Source of the DNA: Acidiferrum sp963764675
GTDB taxonomy: Bacteria; Acidobacteriota; Terriglobia; Acidiferrales; UBA7541
Reading direction: 5' to 3'
Assembly (NCBI GenBank): GCA_963764675.1
Contig: CAVXTQ010000011.1
Location: forward strand, 744,001 to 808,000
Length of the DNA: 64,000 nt
Shown: one piece after another, positions 15,354 through 25,085 of the stretch
Layout of the letters: every line of letters begins with the position of its first letter
How positions within the stretch are numbered: position 1 is the first letter of the stretch
Position numbers and translations under genes: made by a program
The notes under the pieces: model-generated
Seen by the model: the letters and a program-made list of their open reading frames with translations, nothing else
Databases searched by the model: none
What the model was told of the DNA's origin: nothing

Positions 15354-18300
15354 ATGAAGGGGTCTAGCTTTAGTCCGCGCTGGGGCGCGCTGGTTGCAGT
15401 TTTGGGAGCGTTGCTGCTGTTGGCGGCGGGGACGAGCGCGCAGACGTTTCGCGGGACGATCTTGGGGACGGTGACGGACTCGTCGGGCGCGGCAGTTACC
15501 GGCGCCAACGTCACAGTGAAGAACTTGGATACAGGGCTGGTGCGGACGGTGACGACCAGCGCCGACGGAACGTACTCCGCGCCGGAGCTGCCCATTGGCA
15601 ACTACCGCGTGACCGTGGAGATCAGCGGGTTCAAGACCGGCGTGGTGACCGGGATTGTGGTGGAGGTGTCGAGCGAGCGGCGCGCGGACGTGACACTGCA
15701 GCCGGGCGAGGTGGCGCAGAGGATTGAGGTGTCCGGTGACACGCTGCCGCAGGTGGAATCGACGAGCAACACACTGGGCGGAATTATTGAGTCCAAGATC
15801 GTGACAAATCTGCCGGTGAACGGGCGCGACTATCAGAAGCTGATCTTCCTGGTGCCGGGAGTGGCGGGTTCGCCGGATGAGATTTCGGATTCGCCGGGCT
15901 CGTATGGATCGTTTTCGGTGAACGGAGCACGCGGGCGGTCGAACAATTTTCTGCTCGATGGCACGGACATGAACGACGGGTATCGCAACGATCCGGCGAT
16001 CAACGAAGCGGGCGTGTTTGGAACGCCGGCGACGATTCTGCCGGTGGAAGCCGTGGCGGAATTGCGCGTGGCGTCGAACTTTGAGTCCGAGTACGGGCGC
16101 AGCGCGGGCGCGGTGATCAACATCGTGACCAAGAGCGGCACGAACGAATGGCACGGATCGGGATTGGAGTTTCTGCGCAACACGGTTTTGAATGCGCGCA
16201 ACTACTTCGATCAGCAATCGGTGGGGCCGCAGCAGCCATTCCACAACAATCAGTTTGGCGGGTCCATTGGCGGACCAATTAAGAAGGACAAGACCTTCGT
16301 CTTCGGCGACTACGAAGCGATGCGCGAGAAAGGCTCGCAGAGCGGGTTGGCATGTGTGCCGACGCCGGCCAACATCGTGGCGAATACCCCGGCAGGCGGA
16401 ATCAATCCGGTGATCGCGAACCTGCTCGCCTCAGGAAAGGCGTGGCCCGCCCCCACGGATCCGAGCGTCGATTGCTACGATAACGGCGGCACGAATACGA
16501 ACGTTGCGACGCCATTTTCCAATCGCGTCGATAGCGCCATCATCAAAGTCGATCACAACATCAACAAGAACAACTTGCTGACTGGACGCTACTACTTCGG
16601 GGACAGCTCGCAGAGCTTTCCCCTGGCTCTGACTGGCGGCGGGCTGCTGCCGGGTTACAACACGTTCGTGCCGACGCGCGTGCAGCTCGTCTCGATATCC
16701 GACGTAATCACGATTAGCCCGACAACCGTGAACGAAGCGCGGATCGGCTGGAACCGTTTCGCCGAAGGATTTTTCCCGGACGATCGCAACTTCGATCCGT
16801 CTTCGATCGGGCTCGATACGGTGGGATTGGGAACGGCGAATGCCGGCGCCAATATCTTAGGCCTGCCGGTGTTCAACGTGTCCAGCCCCACGGGCAGCTC
16901 GCTGGCGCAGTTGGGTGCGGACAAAGCGGATCCGCGGCAGCGCGTGGATGCGAACTGGCATTTCATCGACAACGTGTCTTGGAAGGTGGGGAAGAACGAC
17001 ATCAAGTTCGGTTACGAATTCCGGCGCACGACCATTTCGCAGATTTTCAATAGGGGATTTCGCGGAAGGCTGCGCTTCGATTCGTTGGCCGACTTCCTGG
17101 ATGGAATGCCGAATGACAGCAGCGTGCAGAGCACCGGCGACACCAACCGCAATACCGTCGAGAATTCGCATGCGGGCTACGTGCAGGACACCCTGCGGCT
17201 GACGAGACGCCTGACCGTGAACCTGGGGCTGCGCTACGACTATTTCGGGATCGTGCAGGAGAAGCACGGCCTGTTTAATAACGTGGATCCGACGACCGGG
17301 CTGTCGTTTTCGGTGGGAAAAGGCAGGCTGTATCAGCCGGACTATAACAATTGGGCTCCACGCGTGAGTGTGGCGTGGGACGCGACTGGCAAGGGCAAGA
17401 CGATTCTGCGTGCGGGCTACGGCGTGTTTTATGACGCCGTGTCGCAGGACATGTTCCTTGGGCACCTGCCGTTCAGCAGCAGCTTCGATCCCGGGCCTGC
17501 GTACTCAGGTTCTGGCGTAAACCCGGTTTCGTTCGGCGCACCGACAGGCGTGCCTCTAGCCGCGGGAGTTCCGGTGTTCGGCGGCTACTCGCCGATGACC
17601 GATTCGTTTGGATTTGATCCGAAGATCCGGACTCCCTACATTCAGAACTTCAACGTGAACCTGCAGCAAGAACTTGGCCGCCATTCGGTGTTGCAACTGG
17701 GCTACGTAGGATCGACGGGTCACAAGCTTTGGGACTTCCGCGATATCAACCAGCCGTCGCAAGCGCAGATTACGGCCGCGGACCTGGGCTGTGCGTGCAT
17801 CAATGATGGTAGTGTGCCGCGGAGGCTCACGGGCGCTAACTTCAGCTACATCTACTGGGAAGAGAGCGCGGCAAACTCAGCGTATAACTCTTTGCAAGCA
17901 AGCTGGCGAATCAACGAATGGCACGGCCTGACGTCAACGCTGAACTACACATGGTCGCACTCAATCGATGATGCCAGCGACGGAGAGGACTATGTTCCAA
18001 ACGCGGCGCAACCTACGGATAGCACGACCCCTAATTCCAATCGAGGCAACTCGAATTTCGATGTCCGCAACCGTGTGACCTGGAATTTCATTTATGAGTT
18101 CCCCAACCGCAAGGGAGACTGGCAGCGGCTGACCGACGGATGGGGCGTCAACGGTATCGTGACGGTGCAATCCGGACAGCCGTTCCACCTGATCTACTCG
18201 GAGGATGACTATGACGGGGCGGGCACGTTCTTTGCGAAGCCCGACGTCGTCGGGCCGATCAAGTACAACTACAGCGATCCGTCAAACTTCCTGGATCTGA

Positions 18301-18737
18301 CCTCATTTGCGGTACCGTGCAGTTACCCCGCGACGGGTGGAGACGGGTTCGCCGATACGTGTATTCCCGGTTCGCGTCACTTCGGCAACTTGGGGCGCAA
18401 CTCGCTGCTCGGGCCAAACTTCCGCCAGTTCGACTTTTCCATTTTCAAGAACACCAGCATCACGGAGCGGGTCAAGCTGGAGTTGCGCTTCGAGGCGTAC
18501 AACCTGTTGAACCATCCCAACTTTGCGAGTCCCCTGTGGCCCAACTTCCTGAGTGACGCGGCGCCCAATGGCATCAGTTCGGGTACGGCGACCAGCGGGT
18601 CGTGCGCAGGAATAGCGGCTGGCAGGAGTTGCGGGTTCTATCCCCTTACGGTCACGGCGGACGTGGGCATTGGCTACCCCTTCTTGGGTGGTGGCGGGCC
18701 GCGAAGCATGCAGGTGGCGGCTAAGATCACGTTTTAG
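15354..18737 (+). CDS. Oar-type TonB-dependent outer-membrane receptor
   Basis: A 1127-residue outer-membrane beta-barrel. The ATG at 15354 has an ideal Shine-Dalgarno (AAGGAG, 7 nt) and starts a signal peptide (WGALVAVLGALLLLAAGTSAQ); in-frame codons reaching back to 15222 are not needed. After cleavage comes a carboxypeptidase-regulatory/Cna-B-like domain (GTVTDSSGAAVTGANVTVKN to about residue 115), then the plug (NFLLDGTDMNDGYRND, INIVTKSGTNEWHGS) and a ~850-residue barrel ending in AAKITF, whose terminal Phe is the usual assembly signal. Family members import large substrates, often glycans or peptides, with TonB energy. A TonB-family protein gene is at 44893 but not adjacent. Such receptors are greatly expanded in Acidobacteriota; the ligand is unknown. 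Confidence 0.93.
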   Translation: MKGSSFSPRWGALVAVLGALLLLAAGTSAQTFRGTILGTVTDSSGAAVTGANVTVKNLDTGLVRTVTTSADGTYSAPELPIGNYRVTVEISGFKTGVVTGIVVEVSSERRADVTLQPGEVAQRIEVSGDTLPQVESTSNTLGGIIESKIVTNLPVNGRDYQKLIFLVPGVAGSPDEISDSPGSYGSFSVNGARGRSNNFLLDGTDMNDGYRNDPAINEAGVFGTPATILPVEAVAELRVASNFESEYGRSAGAVINIVTKSGTNEWHGSGLEFLRNTVLNARNYFDQQSVGPQQPFHNNQFGGSIGGPIKKDKTFVFGDYEAMREKGSQSGLACVPTPANIVANTPAGGINPVIANLLASGKAWPAPTDPSVDCYDNGGTNTNVATPFSNRVDSAIIKVDHNINKNNLLTGRYYFGDSSQSFPLALTGGGLLPGYNTFVPTRVQLVSISDVITISPTTVNEARIGWNRFAEGFFPDDRNFDPSSIGLDTVGLGTANAGANILGLPVFNVSSPTGSSLAQLGADKADPRQRVDANWHFIDNVSWKVGKNDIKFGYEFRRTTISQIFNRGFRGRLRFDSLADFLDGMPNDSSVQSTGDTNRNTVENSHAGYVQDTLRLTRRLTVNLGLRYDYFGIVQEKHGLFNNVDPTTGLSFSVGKGRLYQPDYNNWAPRVSVAWDATGKGKTILRAGYGVFYDAVSQDMFLGHLPFSSSFDPGPAYSGSGVNPVSFGAPTGVPLAAGVPVFGGYSPMTDSFGFDPKIRTPYIQNFNVNLQQELGRHSVLQLGYVGSTGHKLWDFRDINQPSQAQITAADLGCACINDGSVPRRLTGANFSYIYWEESAANSAYNSLQASWRINEWHGLTSTLNYTWSHSIDDASDGEDYVPNAAQPTDSTTPNSNRGNSNFDVRNRVTWNFIYEFPNRKGDWQRLTDGWGVNGIVTVQSGQPFHLIYSEDDYDGAGTFFAKPDVVGPIKYNYSDPSNFLDLTSFAVPCSYPATGGDGFADTCIPGSRHFGNLGRNSLLGPNFRQFDFSIFKNTSITERVKLELRFEAYNLLNHPNFASPLWPNFLSDAAPNGISSGTATSGSCAGIAAGRSCGFYPLTVTADVGIGYPFLGGGGPRSMQVAAKITF

Positions 18738-18765
18738 CGAGCTTTAGGAGCTCTCCGAGAAGGTT

Positions 18766-18829
18766 CGCCGGGCTGAAGCCCGGCGCCTACATAGGCCAGA
18801 GGGTCCGACGAAGCCGCCGGGCCCTCCGT
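18766..18829 (+). terminator. two hairpins after the receptor gene, second resembling a terminator
   Basis: First, CGCCGGGC-TGAA-GCCCGGCG (18766-18785), a perfect 8-bp stem of a type scattered through acidobacterial genomes. Second, GAGGGTCCG pairing with CGGGCCCTC (about 18799-18828, one G-U pair) and followed by CGTTTTGCC. Together they probably end the receptor transcript. Confidence 0.5.
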
Positions 18830-18965
18830 TTTGCCTGGGATCTGGCGATACCGGTTAATTCTGCTAAAGTGCTGCAACGCGGCTGGTTGGGGGACCTGTT
18901 GCTCCTATGAGGTGTCCCCTTGTTAGGTTTGTGTAAGTTTTTCATGCTCCGCTGCGTACTAGTCT

Positions 18966-19574
18966 ATGGATGCGCCGAGACCAGATCGGATGAGCGCGCC
19001 GGGAAAGACAGAGCCGACGGAGGCGATCGCTCGGGCCCGGGCCGGGGATGCCGAGGCCTGGGGCGAGCTTTATCGGGAGTACGCCGGCGCGATTTTCAGG
19101 TTCTGCCGGCGAGCACTGCCGACCCGGGAAGACGCCGAAGACGCGACGATGGAAATCTTCATGAAGTTGCGAGATAAGCTGAGCCAATACGACGAAACCC
19201 GATCCTTTTCAGCTTGGCTTTACAAGGTGGCCGCCAACCATTGCTGGGACCTGCTGCGGCGCCGAAAAATCCGGCAAGACAAAGAAACTGGTGACGTGGA
19301 AGATGTGCCGCTGGAGCATCCCGACCCGAGCCAACTGGATCGCATGATCGAGCAGCGCACCAGCGAAGAGGTGCGGAAGGCGCTGGACAAGCTGGGGGCG
19401 CGGGCGCGCATGGCGCTGGTGATGCGCTACTACTCGGATATGAGCTACGACGAGATTGCCGATGCGTTGGGTGTGCGGCGCGCCTTTGTGGGCGTGGTGC
19501 TGCTGCGCGCGCGGCATGAACTACGGCAGGCGCTTGGAGAAACGGGCGCGCTGGCGGCGGGAGGAGCGTTGTGA
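18966..19574 (+). CDS. ECF-type RNA polymerase sigma factor
   Basis: A 202-residue ECF sigma factor. Region 2 is at about residues 25-95 (RARAGDAEAWGELYREYAGAIFRFCRRAL, then DATMEIFMKLRDKL and FSAWLYKVAANHCWDLLRRRK). Region 4 follows at about 130-190 (LDKLGARARMALVMRYYSDMSYDEIADALGVRRAFVGVVLLRARHELRQAL), with its helix-turn-helix. The stop codon overlaps the GTG start of the next gene (GTGA), so the sigma factor and its predicted zinc-finger anti-sigma partner are translationally coupled. An internal ATG at 18990 is an alternative start. The likely regulon includes its own operon, as is usual for ECF factors. Confidence 0.93.
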   Translation: MDAPRPDRMSAPGKTEPTEAIARARAGDAEAWGELYREYAGAIFRFCRRALPTREDAEDATMEIFMKLRDKLSQYDETRSFSAWLYKVAANHCWDLLRRRKIRQDKETGDVEDVPLEHPDPSQLDRMIEQRTSEEVRKALDKLGARARMALVMRYYSDMSYDEIADALGVRRAFVGVVLLRARHELRQALGETGALAAGGAL

Positions 19575-21289
19575 AGGAACCCGACAATCCATCGCCTGAC
19601 AGAGCGATGCAACATTTGGACGAGATGACCTGCCTGCTCTACATCGAGCGGCAACTGGACCGCGCGAGGGCGCAAGAGGTGTCCAACCACGCGCAGGAGT
19701 GCGGTGCGTGCCGGACGCTGCTGCGGGCGCTGGAACGCGAATCGCGGTTGTTGACGCGGGCGATGCTCGAGGAAGAGGAGGCGCTGCCGGCGCGGCTGGC
19801 GCAGTTTCAGGAGCGGGCGCGAAGGTCGCTGCAATGGATTTGGGGCCTCGCATTCGGGCTAGCGGCAACCGGCGTATACGCACTCTACACGGGCTACGTG
19901 GAGCCTTGGCAGCAGCAATTGGAACAGGCGGGGTTCGGAGGATCGAGCCTGTTGAGCCTGCTGATTTTTCAGGGCGCCTTCTGGAAAGGATGGCAATCGA
20001 TGATTACGTTGCTCGAGGTGCTGGCATTGGTGACCGTGGGCGGCATGGTGCTGGTATTTTTCCGGCGTCGCTTGCGACGCGGCTCCGCATTGGCGCTGGT
20101 ACTTGCGGGATTCTGTGGAGTAACGCTGACGATGCCGGCAGCGACCGGGGCGACGGAATTTCGCAAGGCGCAAACCGCGGAAGTGAAACAGAACGAAACG
20201 ATCAAAGGCGACATCTACCTCACCGGGGAGCGAGTGTTGGTGGATGGCGTGGTGGACGGGGACGTATACGTGACCGGGAAGGATATCGAGATCAACGGCC
20301 ACGTCTTGGGGGACGTGATTTCGGCGGAAAGAATGATGTGGATTCGCGGGCAGGTGGATGGCAACGTGCGCTCGGTGGGGAACACCATAATCGTCACCGG
20401 CACCGTGGGCAGAAACATTACTTGGTTCGGCGACGCCGTGGGTATCGACTCGGCGGGCAAGATCGGCGGTAGCTTGACCATGTTTGGGGGAGCTCTGAAT
20501 ATGGATGGCCATGTCGCGCGCGACATTCTTTTCTTCGGCGGGCACATCTCCGTTTCGGGCGCGATGGGCGGCGGGATTCGGGCGAAGGCAGACGCGCTGA
20601 ACATTGGCCCGACGGCGAAGGTGGAAGGGCCAATTCGTTATGACGGCAACAATCCCCCGGATGTGGCGGCGCAAGCGAAACTGGCGTCACCGGTCGAGTA
20701 CCACAAGCAGGAGCATAAGTCGCACTATCGAGAGGGGCACTACTATATCTGGCGTGTGATTTGGACGGCGGCGTTCATTCTGTTTGGAATGGTGTTGATC
20801 TTGTTGGCCCCAAGGTTCGGCGCGGAAACGACAAAGGCGGCGGAGCGGATTGGCGCTCCCATCGGACTGGGCGTCTTGGTTTTCTTCGGGATACCGATCG
20901 CGGCGATCATCGCTTGTGTCACGGTCGTGGGCATACCGCTAGGGCTTCTCACGCTCGCACTCTGGTTCTTGATGTTGAATTGCGCGGAACTCGTGGTGGG
21001 TATCGTGGTTGGCAATTGGATTCTGGGCAAAGCGACGGACACGTGGGAGCTGATCGGAAGAATGGCTCTGGGGTTCGTGATCGTGCGCGTGGTGTACACA
21101 CCTTTGGAACAAGTCCACGTGCTGGGAATCCTGGCCGCGATCGGCATCTGGATCTGGGGCATGGGAGCGATCTCGTTGGCGATCTATCATCGAGTCCAGC
21201 CAACCGTTGCGCCGGGCTCGCCATCGGGGCCCTTTGCGCCTCCACCGTTGCCGCCGAACACCATGGTTGGCGGCGCGCAGCCTGCATAG
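19571..21289 (+). CDS. zinc-finger anti-sigma factor fused to bactofilin-like membrane protein
   Basis: A 572-residue membrane protein starting with GTG that overlaps the sigma-factor stop. Residues ~15-60 form an anti-sigma zinc-finger domain with the HxxxCxxC motif in NHAQECGACRTLL. Two TM helices follow (~90-110 and ~155-175), then a third hydrophobic segment at ~183-203. Residues ~210-370 are a run of short beta turns (GDIYLTGERVLVDGVVDGDVYVTGKDIEINGHVLGDV) like the right-handed beta-helix of bactofilins. The C-terminal ~180 residues contain further strongly hydrophobic helices (LGVLVFFGIPIAAIIACVTVVGIPLGLLTLALWF) and a Pro-rich tail. I infer that the beta-helix part senses the envelope and gates sigma release. 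Joining anti-sigma and bactofilin-like modules in one chain is notable. Confidence 0.82.
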   Translation: MKEPDNPSPDRAMQHLDEMTCLLYIERQLDRARAQEVSNHAQECGACRTLLRALERESRLLTRAMLEEEEALPARLAQFQERARRSLQWIWGLAFGLAATGVYALYTGYVEPWQQQLEQAGFGGSSLLSLLIFQGAFWKGWQSMITLLEVLALVTVGGMVLVFFRRRLRRGSALALVLAGFCGVTLTMPAATGATEFRKAQTAEVKQNETIKGDIYLTGERVLVDGVVDGDVYVTGKDIEINGHVLGDVISAERMMWIRGQVDGNVRSVGNTIIVTGTVGRNITWFGDAVGIDSAGKIGGSLTMFGGALNMDGHVARDILFFGGHISVSGAMGGGIRAKADALNIGPTAKVEGPIRYDGNNPPDVAAQAKLASPVEYHKQEHKSHYREGHYYIWRVIWTAAFILFGMVLILLAPRFGAETTKAAERIGAPIGLGVLVFFGIPIAAIIACVTVVGIPLGLLTLALWFLMLNCAELVVGIVVGNWILGKATDTWELIGRMALGFVIVRVVYTPLEQVHVLGILAAIGIWIWGMGAISLAIYHRVQPTVAPGSPSGPFAPPPLPPNTMVGGAQPA

Positions 21290-21324
21290 GGATAGCACGA
21301 AGATCCAGCGTTGCGGAAAAAACA

Positions 21325-21359
21325 AACCGGCCGGAAAGCGTGACGCTCTCCGGCCGGTT
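21325..21359 (-). terminator. Rho-independent terminator of the lipoprotein gene
   Basis: A stem of ten perfect pairs (AACCGGCCGG / CCGGCCGGTT) extended inward by more pairs to a TGA loop. On the minus strand it is followed by TTTGTTTTTT, an excellent T-run, so it ends the lipoprotein transcript; it may also stop the plus-strand sigma/anti-sigma message. Confidence 0.85.
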
Positions 21360-21384
21360 GGCGTTTACAACGTCCTGATTCCGA

Positions 21385-22833
21385 CTAAGGGACCCTGACC
21401 TTCGCCGCGCTAAACGGAGTCGCCGAGACCGAGCCGAAGTAGAGCGCGCGGATCGACAGCGTTTCACCCGCTGTGAGGCCGGTTCCGCCCGTGACCCCGT
21501 CGTAATTCGTGCTGGGCGATCCGGTGGAGAGTTGCACGAGCTCGGGCGAACTCAGCCCGAACAGCGCCGGCAGAGATTGAATGCTGAATGTCGGGGACGT
21601 GGCTGCCCCGATCGTTCCCGTGACGCGCGTGAACCGTAAGATCAGCGTGTCCACTGTGGCTGCGGGTGGGTTGGAAGCTGGGGTGAAGCCGGTGATGTGC
21701 GCCGCGACCGTTTGGCCCGGTACCAAGATCGAAGCGTCCGTGCCGGTGAAGTTGGTCACGGGAACCGTCAGCCCCTTGGTATCCACGGTAAAAACTTGCG
21801 CATTCGCGAGCGTCATCTGCACGGGTTCGCCTAACAAGGCAGGGGCGCCAGTACCGATCAAGCTACCGGACGACGAGACCACCATGTCGTTCGCGACGAC
21901 CTGAAATTGCGTGCTCGAGGAAGGCGGCTGGGTGACGATGCCTTCAATCCAGTCGCCGGTGGACGTCGCAAGCGGGTCGAATTCCGTCAGGGTAAGAGTG
22001 CCATTGGCTCCGAGAATCGTGTCGAGACTCGCCACCTGTCCCAGTTGGACGCAACTGAAGGTCTGGCTGGTGCAGTTGAAGGCGTAGATGGTCGAGGAGT
22101 TCGCGGTGGCGGTGAAGCTGCCGCGAGTAGCCGTTTGCACGGTGACGGTCTGAGCCCCGGAATTGACCGCGGTGACCACGCCGGTAACATCCTCGATGAA
22201 ATCCAACTGGCCGGAGCTGAGGCTCGTCAAAGCCGAGGGAAGCGCACTCGCGCTCAGTACGTTTGTGGCCGCGAGGTTAATGGAGGGTACTCCTTGACCG
22301 TTGAAGGTGACGGCGTTGGCTAAATTGAAATTGACAGCGAGCCCAGTCTGCTGACTGCTTGCCAACGTCAGCGTCGTGGTGATTGGGGGCGCTGTGCCTC
22401 CGCCGGTGACTTGCAAAAGGCCGCCGGCACCGCAACCCGCGACTCCTTGCACCGGAATGCAGTACCAGAGGCTCGGGTTGGAAAGACTCACGGTGACGCT
22501 GGTGTAGTTGCCCGCTGGAATTGTCGCGCTGGTACCCATGAACGCTGAGTCGCTCTGCAACTTGGTCAGGTCGACGGCGTAGGAGGTGGAATTGAGCGGG
22601 ATGGTCAGGGCCGCTCCAGTGGAAGGCGTCAACGAGACGCCAGTGACATCCACAGTGAACGAGAGCAACGAAATGCCAGGTGGAGGTGTGAGCGGCGTGG
22701 CCACAAGCGTGACGCTCAGTGTGGCATTGCCCCCGCCGCCACCGCCTCCCCCACTCGATGTCGGACCGCTGCAAGAGGCCAAGCAAGCGCACAAGGTCAA
22801 AACGAGAGAGAGAACAGATTTGTTGCCGTTCAT
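21385..22833 (-). CDS. exported lipoprotein, DUF4382/DUF5666-like
   Basis: A 482-residue lipoprotein. The ATG at 22833 (MNGNKSVLSLVLTL) starts a signal peptide ending in lipobox LASC with Cys21; Ser follows at +2, favouring the outer membrane. A Ser/Gly-rich stretch (GPTSSGGGGGGGGN) tethers the mature part. The first half (LSFTVDVTGVSLTPSTGAALTIPL, NYTSVTVSLSNPSL) looks like DUF4382; the second half has repeated ~65-residue beta units (GVVTAVNSGAQTVTVQTATRGSFTA, WIEGIVTQPPSSSTQFQVVANDM) like DUF5666. No enzymatic motif is present and the function is unknown. A GTG at 22845 would add four residues. A strong terminator follows. Confidence 0.78.
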   Translation of the reverse strand: MNGNKSVLSLVLTLCACLASCSGPTSSGGGGGGGGNATLSVTLVATPLTPPPGISLLSFTVDVTGVSLTPSTGAALTIPLNSTSYAVDLTKLQSDSAFMGTSATIPAGNYTSVTVSLSNPSLWYCIPVQGVAGCGAGGLLQVTGGGTAPPITTTLTLASSQQTGLAVNFNLANAVTFNGQGVPSINLAATNVLSASALPSALTSLSSGQLDFIEDVTGVVTAVNSGAQTVTVQTATRGSFTATANSSTIYAFNCTSQTFSCVQLGQVASLDTILGANGTLTLTEFDPLATSTGDWIEGIVTQPPSSSTQFQVVANDMVVSSSGSLIGTGAPALLGEPVQMTLANAQVFTVDTKGLTVPVTNFTGTDASILVPGQTVAAHITGFTPASNPPAATVDTLILRFTRVTGTIGAATSPTFSIQSLPALFGLSSPELVQLSTGSPSTNYDGVTGGTGLTAGETLSIRALYFGSVSATPFSAAKVRVP

Positions 22834-22998
22834 CCGACACCCCACGATGGAACTGGTTCCAGGCCAAGCAGCGCTGAGACCCGCTCAGGCTCGACCATTA
22901 GTTTAGTCCTTAGGTAAGTCGCTCCGCGCCGGCCCGTCCAAACGGGTGTGCTATTGTAGGCAATCTGTTGCATTTCGCAGGGAGAGACAGAAGGCACT

Positions 22999-25085
22999 TT
23001 GGCGAAGCGCGCATCCAAACCGGCGATGGAATCGAACGAAGCGAGGCGAGGCGCCCGGACGGCTGCGCCAGAGCGCGAGTATCTTCCTGTCGAGGGGGAA
23101 GCGGTTAACGCGCCGACGACAACGACCATTGATCGAGCCGTGGATCTCGCGGAGACACCTGCCAAGCCGTCAATGCAGGATGTGTTCGGTCCCGGCGGCT
23201 TGCTGGAACGATGCATGATCGGCGGCTACGAGCATCGCCAGGCGCAATTGGAGATGGCGGAGCAAGTGCACGACGCGTTCGAGACCCGCCACCATATCGT
23301 CGTGGAGGCGGGTACCGGCACGGGGAAAACGCTGGCGTATCTGCTGCCGGCGATTTGCAGCGGCCGGCGGGTGGTGATTTCGACAGCGACGAAGTCCCTG
23401 CAGGAGCAGCTGTACCAGAAGGATATTCCATTTTTGCAGAAACACTTCGCGCCGCAGTTGAAGGTCGCGGTGATGAAAGGGCGATCGAATTTTTTGTGCC
23501 GCGCGAAGGTCCACCAGATGGCAGACCAGCCGATGCTGAAGGGCCTGGAAGAGATCGACGAATTCCGCCAAATACGAGAGTGGTCGAAGCTGACGGAAAC
23601 CGGGGACCGCGCGGAGCTGACTTTCCTGCCTGACGATTCCGAACTGTGGGGGCGGCTGGACGCGCGGCGCGATACTTGCACGGGGAAGAAATGTCCGGAG
23701 TTCGACCAGTGCTTTCTGACCGCGATGCACAAGCGCGCGAATGAAGCGGACTTGATCATCGTGAATCATCACCTGTTCTTCGCGGATTTGGCGCTGCAGC
23801 AGGACGACTTCGGAAACATCTTGCCGGAGTATTCCGCGGTGGTGTTCGACGAAGCGCACGAAATGGAGGACGTGGCCAGCGACTATTTCGGGCGCCAGGT
23901 GTCGAATTACCGGTTCGAAGAGCTGGCTCGCGATGCCGACCAGACGCTGCGGCTGTTGCGTCTCGGCTCAGCGTCACTGCTGCGCCGCACACAACGCATA
24001 CGCGAACGCTGCCGCGCATTCTTCGAGTTGTTTCCGGCGAGGGACGGGCGCTTTCCGTTTTCGCGGAGCGAGCGCGAAGCTTTCTTGGAGCAGCATCGCG
24101 AAACCTACGACGCCTTGGCTACCGCCCTGAAGGGGCTTGAGACCGAATTCGCGGCGCTGGCACAAAAACCGGAAGAGCTTACGCGCATCGCGCGCCGCAG
24201 CTTCGAGCTGCGCCAGGAGCTGGCATTCCTTTTCGAGTCGAACGAGCGGAATTTCGTGTATTGGTACGAGCGGCGCAACAAAGGCGTTTTTCTTGCGGCC
24301 ACGCCGATCGATGTGAGCCAAATCCTGCGAGAGCGACTTGTTCGAAAAGTTCGATACCGTGATACTTACGTCGGCGACGCTCACCGTCGGCGGCCGCTTC
24401 GAGTACATTCGCAATCGCGTCGGGCTCGATCACACGAAAGAGAGCGCCCTGCCGCCGGAGTTCGATTGGGCTCAGCAGGCGCTGCTCTATCTGCCACGAA
24501 CCATACCCGATGTGCGCAACCCGGGATTTGCTGCCGGCGGCCGCCGATGAAATCGTGAAGCTGCTGGAGCTGACCCAGGGCCGCGCGTTCTGCCTGTTCA
24601 CCAGCTACTCGCAGATGAACGATTTGTTTCAACGCGTGCGCGATCGCGTGGCATTTCCTCTGCTTTTGCAAGGCACGGCGCCGCGGTCGGTGCTGCTCGA
24701 GCGGTTCAAGAACACGCCGGGAGCGGTGTTGTTCGCGACCTCGAGCTTCTGGCAGGGCGTCGATGTCCCTGGCGATCAGCTTTCCTGCGTGATCGTGGAC
24801 CGGCTGCCGTTTGCGGTGCCTAGCGACCCGATCGTGGCCGCGCGCGTGAGCGCCTTACAGGAAGACGGACGCAACGCCTTCGCGGAATTTCAGGTGCCCC
24901 AAGCGGTGCTGGCGCTGAAGCAAGGTTTCGGGCGGTTGATCCGGACCAAGACCGATCGCGGCGTGCTGGCGCTGCTCGATAACCGCATCGAGCGAATGCC
25001 CTATGGTAAAATTTTCTTGGAGTCGTTGCCGCAGTATGGGACGACGCGCGAATTGCAGGAAGTGGCGCGGTTTCTCGGCCAATGA
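22999..25085 (+). pseudogene. dinG: DinG/XPD-type ATP-dependent helicase, two frameshifts
   Basis: The gene reads in three consecutive frames: 22999 to about 24335, about 24338 to 24525, and about 24525 to 25085. Each switch needs one extra base removed (one in CGACTTGTTCG, one in the GCTGCCGGCGGCCGCC stretch), after which the protein is continuous. It shows Walker A GTGTGKT (105-111), a 4Fe-4S cysteine set (NFLCRAK, DTCTGKKCPEFDQC), DEAH at 284-287, SATL, and the C-terminal motifs FATSSFWQGVDVPGD and QGFGRLIRTKTDRG. DinG-like enzymes unwind R-loops and forked DNA. The start is TTG with GAAGG upstream; ATG at 23026 is an alternative. Because motifs are intact on both sides, sequencing error is as likely as a true pseudogene. 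The stop overlaps queD. Confidence 0.85.

Noticed and set aside
15228..16244. Long open frame antisense to the TonB receptor
   Set aside because: His/Arg-rich composition with no motif; it is the shadow of the receptor gene in GC-rich DNA. Similar long antisense frames at 2752-4059, 10803-11726 and 29951-30364 were rejected for the same reason.
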